Positions 35,138 to 44,280 of a stretch of 64,000 nucleotides of DNA are shown here, one piece after another. Positions within the stretch are counted from its first letter, which is position 1, and the number at the start of each line of letters is the position of its first letter. The notes below the pieces were generated by a model that saw only the letters and a list, made by a program, of their open reading frames with translations, was not told the DNA's origin and ran no database searches. This stretch comes from Candidatus Melainabacteria bacterium (lineage in GTDB: Bacteria > Cyanobacteriota > Vampirovibrionia > 2-02-FULL-35-15). The position numbers and the translations under genes are program-made. The stretch spans positions 1-64,000 of the forward strand of contig JACQBQ010000018.1 in assembly GCA_016201905.1 (NCBI GenBank), given 5' to 3'.

Positions 35138-35989
35138 ATGCAGTTAGATTTGATAAAAGAAAATTCAAAATGTGTCTTAAAGCAAAAAGCTTTTAGCAAA
35201 ATTAACTTAGGATTGTGGATAAAAGAGAAAAGATCTGATGGCTATCATGAGATTGAAACTATTTTTTTAGAAAATGAAAATTTATATGATGAAATTGAAA
35301 TAGAGTTTTATGAAGATAAAAAGTTATCAATAAGTGCTCTTTTTCTTCAGGATGAGCTTAATAAAGTTATCCTTGCTGATAAAAATCTTGCATATAGAGC
35401 TGCTCTGTTGTTTTTTGAAAAATCAGGCATTAAAGGTAGATGTACTATCAGAATAAACAAAAATATTCCAATAGAGGCTGGACTTGGTGGTGCTAGTTCT
35501 AATGCTGCCTGTGTGTTAAAAGGATTGAATCGAATTTTTGATTATATGTTTCATGAAAACGAGCTGTTATTACTTGCAGGTCAAATTGGTTCAGATGTTC
35601 CGTTTTTTATTATTGGTAAAACTTGTTTGGGCAGAGGAAGAGGTGAGATTTTAGAAAAACTAGAAAACAAGTTAAAGCTGGATATAAAAATAATCAAACC
35701 GGAAAATATTTCTGTTTCTACTAAATGGGCATATGAGTTAATTGACTCAAGAGAATTTATGACAGAGCATAAAAATGAAATTAATAATTTGATTATAGCT
35801 ATGAAACAAAACAACTACGATTTATTTTTTAAAAATATTTTTAATGACTTTGAAATGGTTATATTCTCAAATTTTCCTAAGCTTATTAAGGAAAGAAAAA
35901 AACTTCTAGATGAGGGCTTTAAGGCAGTAAGCCTTTGTGGTTCTGGTTCAGCCTTATTTGGTATATGTGCTAAAGAGCTAAAAATTTAA
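35138..35989 (+). CDS. ispE: 4-diphosphocytidyl-2-C-methyl-D-erythritol kinase
   Basis: IspE (283 aa) is the GHMP kinase of the MEP pathway. AFSKINLGLWIKEKRSDGYHE, the ATP loop PIEAGLGGASSNAA and the C-terminal SLCGSGSALFG are present. It follows ftsEX closely and may share that transcript. With ispD and the prenyl synthase it shows that isoprenoids come from the MEP route. Confidence 0.94.
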   Translation: MQLDLIKENSKCVLKQKAFSKINLGLWIKEKRSDGYHEIETIFLENENLYDEIEIEFYEDKKLSISALFLQDELNKVILADKNLAYRAALLFFEKSGIKGRCTIRINKNIPIEAGLGGASSNAACVLKGLNRIFDYMFHENELLLLAGQIGSDVPFFIIGKTCLGRGRGEILEKLENKLKLDIKIIKPENISVSTKWAYELIDSREFMTEHKNEINNLIIAMKQNNYDLFFKNIFNDFEMVIFSNFPKLIKERKKLLDEGFKAVSLCGSGSALFGICAKELKI

Positions 35990-36164
35990 CCTTGACTTAA
36001 TCTTAAATACAATCTTTTTGAGATTGTCAGTTATAAGCTGTAATATAGTTAACTTATTTTTAAACAACTATTGTCAATATTTTCTTGTCTGGTAGTTTCT
36101 ATATATTAAAAATATTGAAGTTATTATGATATAGATTTTAAATAATAATAAGAAAGTTTGAATT

Positions 36165-37259
36165 ATGTTTATTTTAAATGTTGGCCCAGTAAACCCTGCA
36201 AATGCCAATAACAATATTGAACAAGTTCCTGTTGAGGATGAAGAACAAGGGCAGACCGGCTTACCTTATCAAGTAGAAGATTCATATGATGGAACTTTGC
36301 CGCCAGCTACTTCTCCATTTCAACCAGCTATAGGAGTACTTCCAAGACTAAGAGAAAGAAGAGTGCCACCACAACCAGCTAGGGAAGAAAGCTCAAATGA
36401 AAATACAAATGGGTCCAGTTCTCGTGAGCCTATCATTAATATTGATAGCTTTGTAGAAAATCCAGCGTTTGCAACACAATTAAGACTTAGGTTATCTAAT
36501 AATAGTGATTATGTTAGAGCGCTTAGGGAGTTACTAGGAAATAGTCAGCAAGCTGATGAGATTATGCAAAACCTTCTTGCACTTAGAGAAAGGGATGATA
36601 AAGAAGCTAGGGATATGGATTTGGTTTGTACAATATTAACTTTCTCTACAACTATTCCTACTGAAACAGTTGCTTTATTAGAAATTGTTATGGGTTCATT
36701 AACTGACTCTGCAAGAGCATTTGCTGCAGCTCAAATCCCTGGTATTATTGCCTGGGCATTGGAATGTGCAAGAAAAATAGCAAGAGAAACAGGAGATACT
36801 TCTCTTGCTAGAGAAGCTGAGTCTGTACTAAATGGGGTTTCTTTAGATAATTGTTCTTCTGAAGATGGTGCTCCTCCTGGAATGGAAAATGTAAACCAGT
36901 TATTAGCAACAAATCAACCAACGGTGCCAACACAAGTAGTTGATCTAAATGAGTGGGAGGAAATGGTTAGTTTATTTTTTGCGGAAGGAATTGATGATGA
37001 TAGTAATTGTCAAGAAACCTGTAATAATGTAGAGTATAATTTTTCACAGGCTCAAGCTATAGCTAAAGAAGGCTCATCTAATGTAACTAGTGAAGCAAAT
37101 AGAAATTTAGAAATTAATGCAAGAGGCACTTTAGCCAAAGGCAATTTAGAAAGGCTGGAAGATTTAAAACGTAATAACTCAGATCCTTTAGCGGATAGAG
37201 ATATTCAAGCAGCTATTGAAGTTCAAGAAGGAGAAATTAGAACTATAACCACTGCTTAG
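36165..37259 (+). CDS. Uncharacterised 364-aa acidic protein
   Basis: I do not recognise this protein. Residues 1-90 are Asn/Pro/Glu-rich and probably disordered. The middle (about 95-215) looks helical, with IDSFVENPAFATQLRLRL and a mildly hydrophobic stretch IPTETVALLEIVMGSL. The C-terminal part contains a cysteine trio CQETCNN and is charged. There is no signal peptide. It stands alone 175 bp after ispE and its composition resembles the other low-complexity protein at 6839, so it may be lineage-specific. Confidence 0.6.
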   Translation: MFILNVGPVNPANANNNIEQVPVEDEEQGQTGLPYQVEDSYDGTLPPATSPFQPAIGVLPRLRERRVPPQPAREESSNENTNGSSSREPIINIDSFVENPAFATQLRLRLSNNSDYVRALRELLGNSQQADEIMQNLLALRERDDKEARDMDLVCTILTFSTTIPTETVALLEIVMGSLTDSARAFAAAQIPGIIAWALECARKIARETGDTSLAREAESVLNGVSLDNCSSEDGAPPGMENVNQLLATNQPTVPTQVVDLNEWEEMVSLFFAEGIDDDSNCQETCNNVEYNFSQAQAIAKEGSSNVTSEANRNLEINARGTLAKGNLERLEDLKRNNSDPLADRDIQAAIEVQEGEIRTITTA

Positions 37260-37264
37260 TTGGA

Positions 37265-37294
37265 GCAATTTATATTTGACTTGTTTTAAATTGC
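37265..37294. terminator. Possible bidirectional terminator
   Basis: GCAATTT (37265-37271) and AAATTGC (37288-37294) form a weak seven-pair inverted repeat between the convergent ends of two genes. The loop is 16 nt and the stem is AT-rich, so this is only a possibility. Confidence 0.3.
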
Positions 37295-38101
37295 CTGATT
37301 ACCTTTATCTATATTTGGATTTACAATTAAATCTAACCTTGGCTTTTCACCTTTTTTCTGCCTATCTCTAATTTTTTCCATAACTACTTTAGCTGGATTT
37401 CCTTGTACTTTTGTACCTGGGCTTACACTTTCTGTAACTATGCTGCCCATCATTACTTCTGCGCCTTCACCAACGGTTAAAAAAGGTGAGATTAATGAAC
37501 CTGCACCAATTTTTGCATAATTCCCAATGGTTACACCAGGTGCAAGTCTTACCTCTGCACCAATGTTAGCTTTTTTTCCAATCGTTACCCCGGGTGAAAT
37601 TGACGCAAAGCCACCGATAGAAACCTCTTCACCAATATCTACATATCCTATGATTATTTTCCCGTTTTCTTCAAAGAGGTGATTGAAAAGTTTTGAACCC
37701 CAGCCGATTGAACAACCTTTACGTAATCTAATCCATCCACGTAGAACTGGGTCTATTGTAACCTCTGGTGCAATAAAAACATTTTCTTCTATTTGAATAC
37801 CAGCAAGTTTTAAAAGATTTCCTTTTAAGTTATTCATTGGAAGTAAGCTTGCTATTTTAGTTATGTAACCTCTCCTAATCATGTGTTCTTTTATTCCAAA
37901 TTCAAATGTTGAGAATGTTGCATTTCGTTTTGCATCTTCAGAATCCAAGGTGAACACATAATAAGATCTTGGGTTTTTTCTTTTCTTATTATTTTTATCC
38001 CATGCTCTGATTTTTTGATAGTATTTTCCTTGGTTATAAAATTGATCAATAAAATCCCTTGGATTTGATAAAAATTCTTCAAGCCAATATTTTTGAGTCA
38101 T
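37286..38101 (-). CDS. Hexapeptide-repeat (left-handed beta-helix) acyltransferase-like protein
   Basis: The 271-aa protein has a helical N-terminal domain (about 1-90) and a hexapeptide repeat region (about 100-245), with rungs such as ISPGVTIGKKANIGAEVRLA and PGVTIGNYAKIGAG, ending in VQGNPAKVV as in sugar O-acetyltransferases. The substrate is unknown. Because hexapeptide proteins modify surface sugars or serve as carbonic-anhydrase-like scaffolds, I leave the call general. Confidence 0.78.
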   Translation of the reverse strand: MTQKYWLEEFLSNPRDFIDQFYNQGKYYQKIRAWDKNNKKRKNPRSYYVFTLDSEDAKRNATFSTFEFGIKEHMIRRGYITKIASLLPMNNLKGNLLKLAGIQIEENVFIAPEVTIDPVLRGWIRLRKGCSIGWGSKLFNHLFEENGKIIIGYVDIGEEVSIGGFASISPGVTIGKKANIGAEVRLAPGVTIGNYAKIGAGSLISPFLTVGEGAEVMMGSIVTESVSPGTKVQGNPAKVVMEKIRDRQKKGEKPRLDLIVNPNIDKGNQAI

Positions 38102-38190
38102 AAATCTTATTTACCCACCATGGTGAATTTTAATTATATATCTTTAAAATTTATGATAATTAAATGTATAGCAAAAGCAGTATGTCCCTA

Positions 38191-39516
38191 TTAGTGGCTT
38201 AGAACCAGCTTTTCCTTCTTAACGGGATATTTTTGCCATCTTTTGTGCCAGAGAATGATAGCTCTTGCAAGTAGTTTAGAATCATGCCTAACAAGATCCT
38301 CTTCTTTAATTAGGTTTCTGGCTACTAATCTGATTCCAAGTTTTTGAACTGCATCTGCATCGATAAAGACAGGTTCTTGTTCTTTTTCTCTGTATTTTTC
38401 TAACAGGCGCTCAGGGTGCCTATCATTTGCTATTACCACGTCAATTAAATTTGGATCATTTGTATGTTGTAAAAGAGCAAGTATATGATCGCTTACTGTA
38501 TAACTGGTGGTTTCTCCTGGCTGAGTCATTATGTTGCAGACATAAACTTTGTGAGCGTTTGAGTTTCTGATAGTGGTTACTAAATCCGGGACAAGTAAAT
38601 TTGGAATAATAGATGTATATAAGCTGCCGGGTCCGAAAATTATAAGTTCGGCATTAAGAATAGCTTCAACTGCTTCTTCCTGTGCCTTTGGTTTTTCTTG
38701 TTCACAAAAAATTCTTTTTATTCTTCCTTTTGCACTGGAAATATTTGATTCTCCTTCGATTATTTTTCCATCGCTTAGTTCCGCATTGATTTTCATAGGC
38801 TCAGGTGAAGATGGTAAAACCATTCCACGGCTTCTCAGGATAAGGCTTGCAGCTCTTACTGCTTTAATAAAATCACCACCCATAACCTCTCTTAATGCAG
38901 TTAAAAATAAATTTCCAAAGCTGTGCCCTTCAAGGTTATTTCCACTTGTAAAGCGGTACTGAAATAATTCTGTAATGATTTTATCTTCATCGGCAAGTGC
39001 AGCAATGCAGTTTCTAATGTCACCAGGTGGAATAATCCCAAGCTCTTTTCGTAATCTTCCAGAGCTTCCACCATCATCAGCAACAGTTACTATTGCTGTT
39101 ATGTTGGTGGTGTAATATTTTAGTCCTGATAAAAGTGTACTTAAGCCAGTGCCTCCACCAATTGCAACTACTTTAGGACCTCGACTAAGTAAATGCAAGT
39201 TATCAAGGGCATCAAGAACAGATCTGTCAGCAAGTTCGGGAGCAATTGCTTTGACTACTTCTTTGTTTGCATTAATAAGTGCATAAGTAATGAGCACTAT
39301 ACAAACGATTATTGCTATAGTACCAGAAATGTATGTTGGTATTAATTGTGCAGTCTGCTGTATAAGAAACCAGAAGAGATCTCTTAATCTGGTAACAGGT
39401 CTGAGATCAAACAATAAAGCAGCTCCAAACAATCCAAACATAAAACCAATAATGCCAATGAGAATCCACTTCTTTAGCCCCGGCAAAAAATAACGTCTTA
39501 TATTTAACTCTTTCAT
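38191..39516 (-). CDS. yvcK: YvcK/CofD-like gluconeogenesis factor with membrane anchor
   Basis: The conserved domain begins near 113 with VVAIGGGTGLSTLLSGL, then TVADDGGSSGRLR and PPGDIRNC, and later FGPGSLYTSIIPNL. YvcK proteins bind UDP-sugars and link carbon metabolism to cell-wall growth. Here about 80 N-terminal residues carry two membrane helices (about 15-35 and 60-80), absent from the B. subtilis form. The RapZ-C gene ends in a 4-bp overlap with its start, so the pair is translationally coupled. Confidence 0.92.
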   Translation of the reverse strand: MKELNIRRYFLPGLKKWILIGIIGFMFGLFGAALLFDLRPVTRLRDLFWFLIQQTAQLIPTYISGTIAIIVCIVLITYALINANKEVVKAIAPELADRSVLDALDNLHLLSRGPKVVAIGGGTGLSTLLSGLKYYTTNITAIVTVADDGGSSGRLRKELGIIPPGDIRNCIAALADEDKIITELFQYRFTSGNNLEGHSFGNLFLTALREVMGGDFIKAVRAASLILRSRGMVLPSSPEPMKINAELSDGKIIEGESNISSAKGRIKRIFCEQEKPKAQEEAVEAILNAELIIFGPGSLYTSIIPNLLVPDLVTTIRNSNAHKVYVCNIMTQPGETTSYTVSDHILALLQHTNDPNLIDVVIANDRHPERLLEKYREKEQEPVFIDADAVQKLGIRLVARNLIKEEDLVRHDSKLLARAIILWHKRWQKYPVKKEKLVLSH

Positions 39517-39908
39517 GTTTGTACAACCACATTATATTTCTTTAGTTCATTATGGTAAATAGACAATTCACTAATAATTTTTCTGTTTATCAAACTTTTG
39601 GCTAAACCTTCAACAATATATGGTGATCTGTGTTGTCCCCCGGTACATCCTATTGCAATGCTGATTTTTTCTTTGTTTGCTTTTTTGTTAACCTCTATTA
39701 TGTACTCAATCCATTTGACAAGTACTTTTAAAAAGGTTTTTGTGCCGTCATCTTTTTTAAAGAATTCAATCACTTCTTTGTCTAGCCCTGTCAAGTCTCT
39801 TAGCTCATCTATGTAAAACGGGTTATTCAAGAAGCGTACATCAATTAAATAATTAGCTTCTGGTAAGTTATTTTTTTTAAAACTAAATGATATTAGATCT
39901 ATTATCAT
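39513..39908 (-). CDS. Stand-alone RapZ C-terminal domain
   Basis: The 131 residues match only the C-terminal half of RapZ (YvcJ): SFSFKKNNLPEANYLIDVRF, NPFYIDELRDLTGLD, and IGCTGGQHRSPYIVEGLAK. In E. coli this half binds glucosamine-6-phosphate and the GlmY/GlmZ small RNAs. The N-terminal P-loop kinase domain is absent, and lepA starts divergently 33 bp away, so no N-terminal domain could be encoded there. It is coupled to yvcK, the usual rapZ neighbour. Confidence 0.88.
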   Translation of the reverse strand: MIIDLISFSFKKNNLPEANYLIDVRFLNNPFYIDELRDLTGLDKEVIEFFKKDDGTKTFLKVLVKWIEYIIEVNKKANKEKISIAIGCTGGQHRSPYIVEGLAKSLINRKIISELSIYHNELKKYNVVVQT

Positions 39909-39927
39909 TTTTGTGTCACTTCTATCT

Positions 39928-39933
39928 TATAAT
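39928..39933 (+). promoter_or_regulatory. -10 box (TATAAT) 8 nt before lepA
   Basis: TATAAT is followed by eight bases and the lepA ATG at 39942. The expected start site leaves at most 1-2 nt of leader. No Shine-Dalgarno sequence is present. Confidence 0.55.
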
Positions 39934-39941
39934 AAACAAGT

Positions 39942-41744
39942 ATGTCCAAGCCATTAAACATCAGAAACTTTTGTATTATTGCACATATTGACCATGGTAA
40001 GTCAACACTGGCTGATAGATTGCTTGAGTTAACAGGTACTATTTCAAAAAGAGAAATGAAGAATCAGGTATTGGATAGTCTTGATATTGAGCGTGAAAGA
40101 GGCATTACAATTAAGCTTCAAACTGTAAGGATGAAGTATAGTGCAAGTGATAATAAAGAATACATATTAAATTTAATCGATACACCTGGACATGTGGACT
40201 TTAACTACGAAGTTTCAAGAAGTCTGGCTGCCTGTGAAGGTGCCCTTTTGGTAGTAGATGCTAGCCAGGGTGTAGAAGCTCAGACGCTGGCAAATGTTTA
40301 TTTGGCAATGGAACATAATCTGGAAATTATTCCAGTAATAAATAAAATTGATTTACCTGGAGCAGAAGTAGAAAGAGTAAAAAAAGAAATTGAAGAGTTA
40401 ATTGGCATAGATACATCGGGTACGATTTGTATAAGTGCTAAAACAGGACAAAATGTAGCTGAAGTTTTAGAAGCAGTTATACAAAATATGCCGCCCCCAA
40501 AAATTGTTGTTGATAAACCTTTGAGAGGCTTAGTATTTGACAGTTATTTTGAAAGCTACAGAGGAATAATTGTTTACTTAAGGATTGTAGATGGTTCTGT
40601 AAAAGTAGGCGACGAAATATTGTTCATGGCAAACAATAAAAAATTTATTGTAAGTGAAGTTGGTTATTTAACTCCAAAACAAGTTTCGGTTAATGAGCTT
40701 AAATCTGGCGAGGTTGGATATCTTGCAGCTTTTATAAAAGATGTAAGTTCTCTTGTCGGTGATACAGTAACAAGTGCTAGTAATCCAGCATCTGAGCCAT
40801 TAATTGGCTATAGACCTGCTATGCCTATGGTATTTTGTGGTCTATATCCTACTGATGCAGATAAGTATCCTGAGCTGCGAGATGCTCTTGAAAAACTAAA
40901 ATTAAATGATAGTTCTATTCACTATGAACCAGAAAGTTCAGGAGCTCTTGGTTTTGGCTTTCGCTGTGGTTTCTTGGGGTTGCTTCATATGGAAGTGGCT
41001 CAAGAGAGACTTGAAAGAGAATATGGTTTAACACTGATAGCTACAGCGCCAAGTGTTGTTTATAAAGTTACTAAAGCTGGTGGTGAAGTTATTGAGGTTG
41101 ATAATCCAGCAACACTTCCTGATCCAAATCACAGAGAAAAAATTGAAGAACCATTTGTTTTGTTGCATATATTTGTGCCAAATGATTTTGTTGGACCAAT
41201 AATGGAACTTTGCCAAGGAAGAAGAGGGGTCTTTAAAGATATGAAATATCTTGATTCCAAAAGAGTTCAATTATCTTATGAAATTCCTTTAGCTGAGATC
41301 ATTACTGATTTTTTTGACAACTTAAAATCCAGATCAAAGGGTTATGCAAGCATGGACTATGACTTGATTGGTTATAAAGAATCTAAACTTGCAAAGCTTG
41401 ATATTTTGATTGGCGGAGATCCTGTAGATGCTTTGTCAACCATCGTACATACTGATAAGGCACATTATTATGGCAGACAGCTAGCGCAGAAACTTAAAGA
41501 ATTAATTCCACGACAGATGTTTGAAGTGCCAATTCAAGCTGCAATTGGTGGGAAAATTGTAGCCAGAGAAACAGTCAGCGCAATTAGAAAAAATGTGCTT
41601 GCTAAGTGCTATGGGGGAGATATAACAAGAAAAAAGAAATTGCTTGAAAAACAAAAAGAAGGTAAAAAGAGAATGAAAAATGTAGGTAAGGTAGAAATAC
41701 CTCAAGAAGCCTTTATGGCAGTATTAAAATTGGAAAGTGAGTAA
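39942..41744 (+). CDS. lepA: Elongation factor 4 (LepA)
   Basis: LepA (600 aa, full length) is a ribosome-associated translational GTPase. G1 is [15 protein letters not shown]2 is RGITIK, G3 is DTPGHVDF, G4 is NKIDLP and G5 is SAKTG. The C-terminal LepA-specific domain includes [20 protein letters not shown]. The start follows a TATAAT box by 8 nt. The radical SAM gene begins 16 bp after the stop. Confidence 0.97.
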   Translation: MSKPLNIRNFCIIAHIDHGKSTLADRLLELTGTISKREMKNQVLDSLDIERERGITIKLQTVRMKYSASDNKEYILNLIDTPGHVDFNYEVSRSLAACEGALLVVDASQGVEAQTLANVYLAMEHNLEIIPVINKIDLPGAEVERVKKEIEELIGIDTSGTICISAKTGQNVAEVLEAVIQNMPPPKIVVDKPLRGLVFDSYFESYRGIIVYLRIVDGSVKVGDEILFMANNKKFIVSEVGYLTPKQVSVNELKSGEVGYLAAFIKDVSSLVGDTVTSASNPASEPLIGYRPAMPMVFCGLYPTDADKYPELRDALEKLKLNDSSIHYEPESSGALGFGFRCGFLGLLHMEVAQERLEREYGLTLIATAPSVVYKVTKAGGEVIEVDNPATLPDPNHREKIEEPFVLLHIFVPNDFVGPIMELCQGRRGVFKDMKYLDSKRVQLSYEIPLAEIITDFFDNLKSRSKGYASMDYDLIGYKESKLAKLDILIGGDPVDALSTIVHTDKAHYYGRQLAQKLKELIPRQMFEVPIQAAIGGKIVARETVSAIRKNVLAKCYGGDITRKKKLLEKQKEGKKRMKNVGKVEIPQEAFMAVLKLESE

Positions 41745-41759
41745 GTGAAAACTATTTAG

Positions 41760-42407
41760 GTGAGCGGGTATATTGTCTTTATGAAGGCACACCCGCAAAT
41801 AGCTGGATATAAGGATACAGGCTTACTCAATATCCATGGTTATCTAGAAGAAACAAAAGTAAATGGCCCGGGAATTAGAGCTTTAGTTGTAACCCAGGGT
41901 TGTCATCATGGTTGTAAAAATTGTCAGAATCCTGAAACATGGGATTTGAATATAATTGGTGAAAGTATTTCTGCATTTGATTTAGCTAAGAGGATTCTTA
42001 GTAATCCAAAGCATGAGGGAGTTACATACTCTGGTGGTGAACCGTTTTTACAGGCAAAAGGCCTTTCTGAAGTCTCAAGAATTATCAGGGAAGAAAAAGG
42101 ACTTACTACCGTTTGTTATTCAGGTTATACATATAATGAACTAACAGGAAATAGTCCGCCACCTTATGCAGATTTGCTTTTGAAACAAATTGACCTTTTA
42201 ATTGATGGGCGATATGTGGATGGTTTAAAAACAAATGAATTTGGTGCAGGTATATTTAGAGGCAGTTCAAATCAAAAACTCTGGTGGTTAAATCCTTCTT
42301 TTGCTTTAAAGCAAAAAAAATTTGATACTAATAAATGTGAAATTCATATTAAACCAAGCGGTGAAATAATTTTTACCGGATTTGGCGGAGATACTATTAA
42401 TTATTAG
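41760..42407 (+). CDS. NrdG-like radical SAM activating enzyme
   Basis: This small 4Fe-4S single-cluster radical SAM protein (215 aa) resembles the anaerobic ribonucleotide reductase activase. The cluster motif CHHGCKNC follows GIRALVVTQG, then YSGGEPF and ELIDGRYV-like DLLIDGRYVDG. A GTG start at 41760 is used here; an ATG at 41781 is possible. No nrdD is nearby, although nrdR is at 57057, so the partner is uncertain. It is probably cotranscribed with lepA. Confidence 0.82.
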   Translation: MSGYIVFMKAHPQIAGYKDTGLLNIHGYLEETKVNGPGIRALVVTQGCHHGCKNCQNPETWDLNIIGESISAFDLAKRILSNPKHEGVTYSGGEPFLQAKGLSEVSRIIREEKGLTTVCYSGYTYNELTGNSPPPYADLLLKQIDLLIDGRYVDGLKTNEFGAGIFRGSSNQKLWWLNPSFALKQKKFDTNKCEIHIKPSGEIIFTGFGGDTINY

Positions 42408-42438
42408 GACTGAGGTTTGAATTTATAACTTTTTGCAC

Positions 42439-42527
42439 GTCATTGCGAGAAGCGGAGCGACGTGGCAATCCAGATAACGGTAGAGAGATTCCCACGTCGT
42501 CCGCCTAGGCGGACTCCTCGGAATGAC
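42439..42527. repeat. Palindromic REP/MITE-like element, 89 bp
   Basis: GTCATTGCGAG at 42439 pairs with CTCGGAATGAC ending at 42527, and CGACGTGGCAATC pairs with GATTCCCACGTCG. This matches a common bacterial 'cattgcgag' palindrome style. A perfect 16-bp palindrome GTCCGCCTAGGCGGAC (42499-42514) lies inside the right arm where the left arm has no counterpart of that length, suggesting a nested insertion. It lies just upstream of the ArnT-like gene. Confidence 0.8.
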
Positions 42528-42551
42528 ATGGAGCGGTTCAACTCAATCCTA

Positions 42552-42557
42552 TATAAT
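42552..42557 (+). promoter_or_regulatory. -10 box (TATAAT) 9 nt before ArnT-like gene
   Basis: TATAAT is followed by TGTTTTTAG and the ATG at 42567, leaving almost no leader. No ribosome binding site is seen. Confidence 0.5.
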
Positions 42558-42566
42558 TGTTTTTAG

Positions 42567-44252
42567 ATGAAATTAAAAGACAAAGAAAGTTATTCTTTCG
42601 AGAACTCAAGTTTTTTTAAAATATTATTTGTGCTTTTATTCTTATTTGTTTTATTGTATTTTTTTAAACTTGGCAGTGTTGGTTTAATCGATGTTGATGA
42701 ACCAAGATACGCTGAGGCAGGAAGAGAAATCCTTGAAAGTGGTAATTGGATAGTTCCATATTTCAATTATGTTGTTCGGTTTGATAAGCCAATTTTATTT
42801 TATTGGCTTGAAGCGATTTCAATGAAAGTGTTTGGTGTAAATGAGTTTGCAGCAAGGCTTCCATCAGTAATATCTGCTCTAATGTGTGCAGGATTTATTT
42901 ATTATTTGCTTAGAACATTTTATGGGCAGCTTGTTTCGTTACTTGGAGTGCTGGTGTTAATGTCATGCTTTGAATTTGCTAGCCTTTCCAGGTTTTCTAT
43001 TACTGATATGACTTTAGCAAGTTTGATCTCGTGTTCAACAATTTGTTTTTTTCTTGGATACAATCAACTGATTTCTTCTCACAGATTTTTTAAATTTCAG
43101 ATTTCTGAATTTACTCCTTGGTATATCCTTGGCTTTATTTTTCTTGCCCTTGCTTTTTTGACAAAAGGTCCAGTTTCTTTGATTATAATTTTCTTAATAT
43201 TAGCCCCTTTTTTTTGGTGGATAAGAAAGTTAGATTATTTTTTAAAGAGCAGTTCATTTTATTTAGGATTTATTTTGTTTCTCTTAATGGTGACTCCATG
43301 GTATCTTGCTGTTCATTTTGCAACGAATGGGGAATTTACCAAGATTTTTTTTGGTTTACATAACTTCAGCAGATTTACTGGAGTTGTATCTGGGCATAAA
43401 GGTTCTTTTTTTTATTTTATTCCAGTAATATTAATTGGTTTTTTGCCATGGGCTTTCTTTTTACCCCAGGCAATAAGCTGCATTTTAAAAAAAGGACTAA
43501 AAAGCTTGTTAGTGTCTCCAAAGTCACAACTTCCTTGGTTTTGCCTGTGGTGGTTTATTGTTGTGCTTTTGTTTTTTAGTTTTAGCAAGACTAAACTATT
43601 GACTTATATATTGCCGCTTTTTCCTGCACTTAGCATAATTATTGCACTGTGGCTTGAAGAAATATTAACAAAGCGAGCTGGTAATCGTGGACTTACAATT
43701 GGTTTGGGTGTTTTCTTCTTCTTTAGCATTATTATTTTATATTTTTGTTTATTTAAACTAAATATACTTTTACCGCGTGAAATTAAGAGCTTAAAACTTG
43801 ATTTTCAAATTATGCTTTTTGCGTTTTTGTTGTTTGTTGGAGTAAGCATGGCTTGGGCTAGTAGTCATAGAGATGAGTCAATGACAATATCAATAATTCT
43901 ATGTACATTTGTTTTGTTTTATTTTTGCTTTGTTACTTTTTTGCTTCCGAAAATTGACAGGCATTCACAGTTATTGCTTAGAAAGTTTGCACTGACTGTT
44001 CCTAGAGATGTTGAAGTTGGAATGTACAAAATAATTAAACCAAGTTTAACTTTCTATGCAAGAAGACAGATAAAGAATATAGACTCTTTAGATGAATTAC
44101 AAGAGAAATTAAATCAAAAAGAAAAGTTTGCATTTGTTACAAAGAGAAAATTCCTAGAGGGTGTCACGTTGGAAAATTCTTATGTGTGGCAAGCAGATAG
44201 TAGATATATATTTTGTACGAATTATCCGCTGAGGTGGAGACACACTCACTGA
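42567..44252 (+). CDS. ArnT/PMT-type membrane glycosyltransferase
   Basis: This 561-aa protein with about 12 membrane segments belongs to the GT-C fold group that uses lipid-phosphate-linked sugars. The catalytic-type loop after helix 1, GLIDVDEPRYAEAGREIL, is well conserved and is followed by FDKPILFYWL and NEFAARLPS. In ArnT this loop acts on lipid A; in PMT relatives on proteins. The acceptor cannot be inferred. Its position downstream of a palindromic element and a leaderless-type promoter suggests its own transcript. Confidence 0.85.
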   Translation: MKLKDKESYSFENSSFFKILFVLLFLFVLLYFFKLGSVGLIDVDEPRYAEAGREILESGNWIVPYFNYVVRFDKPILFYWLEAISMKVFGVNEFAARLPSVISALMCAGFIYYLLRTFYGQLVSLLGVLVLMSCFEFASLSRFSITDMTLASLISCSTICFFLGYNQLISSHRFFKFQISEFTPWYILGFIFLALAFLTKGPVSLIIIFLILAPFFWWIRKLDYFLKSSSFYLGFILFLLMVTPWYLAVHFATNGEFTKIFFGLHNFSRFTGVVSGHKGSFFYFIPVILIGFLPWAFFLPQAISCILKKGLKSLLVSPKSQLPWFCLWWFIVVLLFFSFSKTKLLTYILPLFPALSIIIALWLEEILTKRAGNRGLTIGLGVFFFFSIIILYFCLFKLNILLPREIKSLKLDFQIMLFAFLLFVGVSMAWASSHRDESMTISIILCTFVLFYFCFVTFLLPKIDRHSQLLLRKFALTVPRDVEVGMYKIIKPSLTFYARRQIKNIDSLDELQEKLNQKEKFAFVTKRKFLEGVTLENSYVWQADSRYIFCTNYPLRWRHTH

Positions 44253-44268
44253 ATATCCATTGGTACGA

Positions 44269-44274
44269 TATAAT
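44269..44274 (+). promoter_or_regulatory. -10 box (TATAAT) 6 nt before PHP gene
   Basis: TATAAT is followed by AGTTAA and the ATG at 44281, so transcription should start at or next to the A of ATG. No ribosome binding site is present. Confidence 0.6.
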
Positions 44275-44280
44275 AGTTAA

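Noticed and set aside
39513-39908. Frameshifted full-length rapZ
   Set aside because: Only 33 bp lie between its start and the divergent lepA start, so no N-terminal domain can be encoded there.
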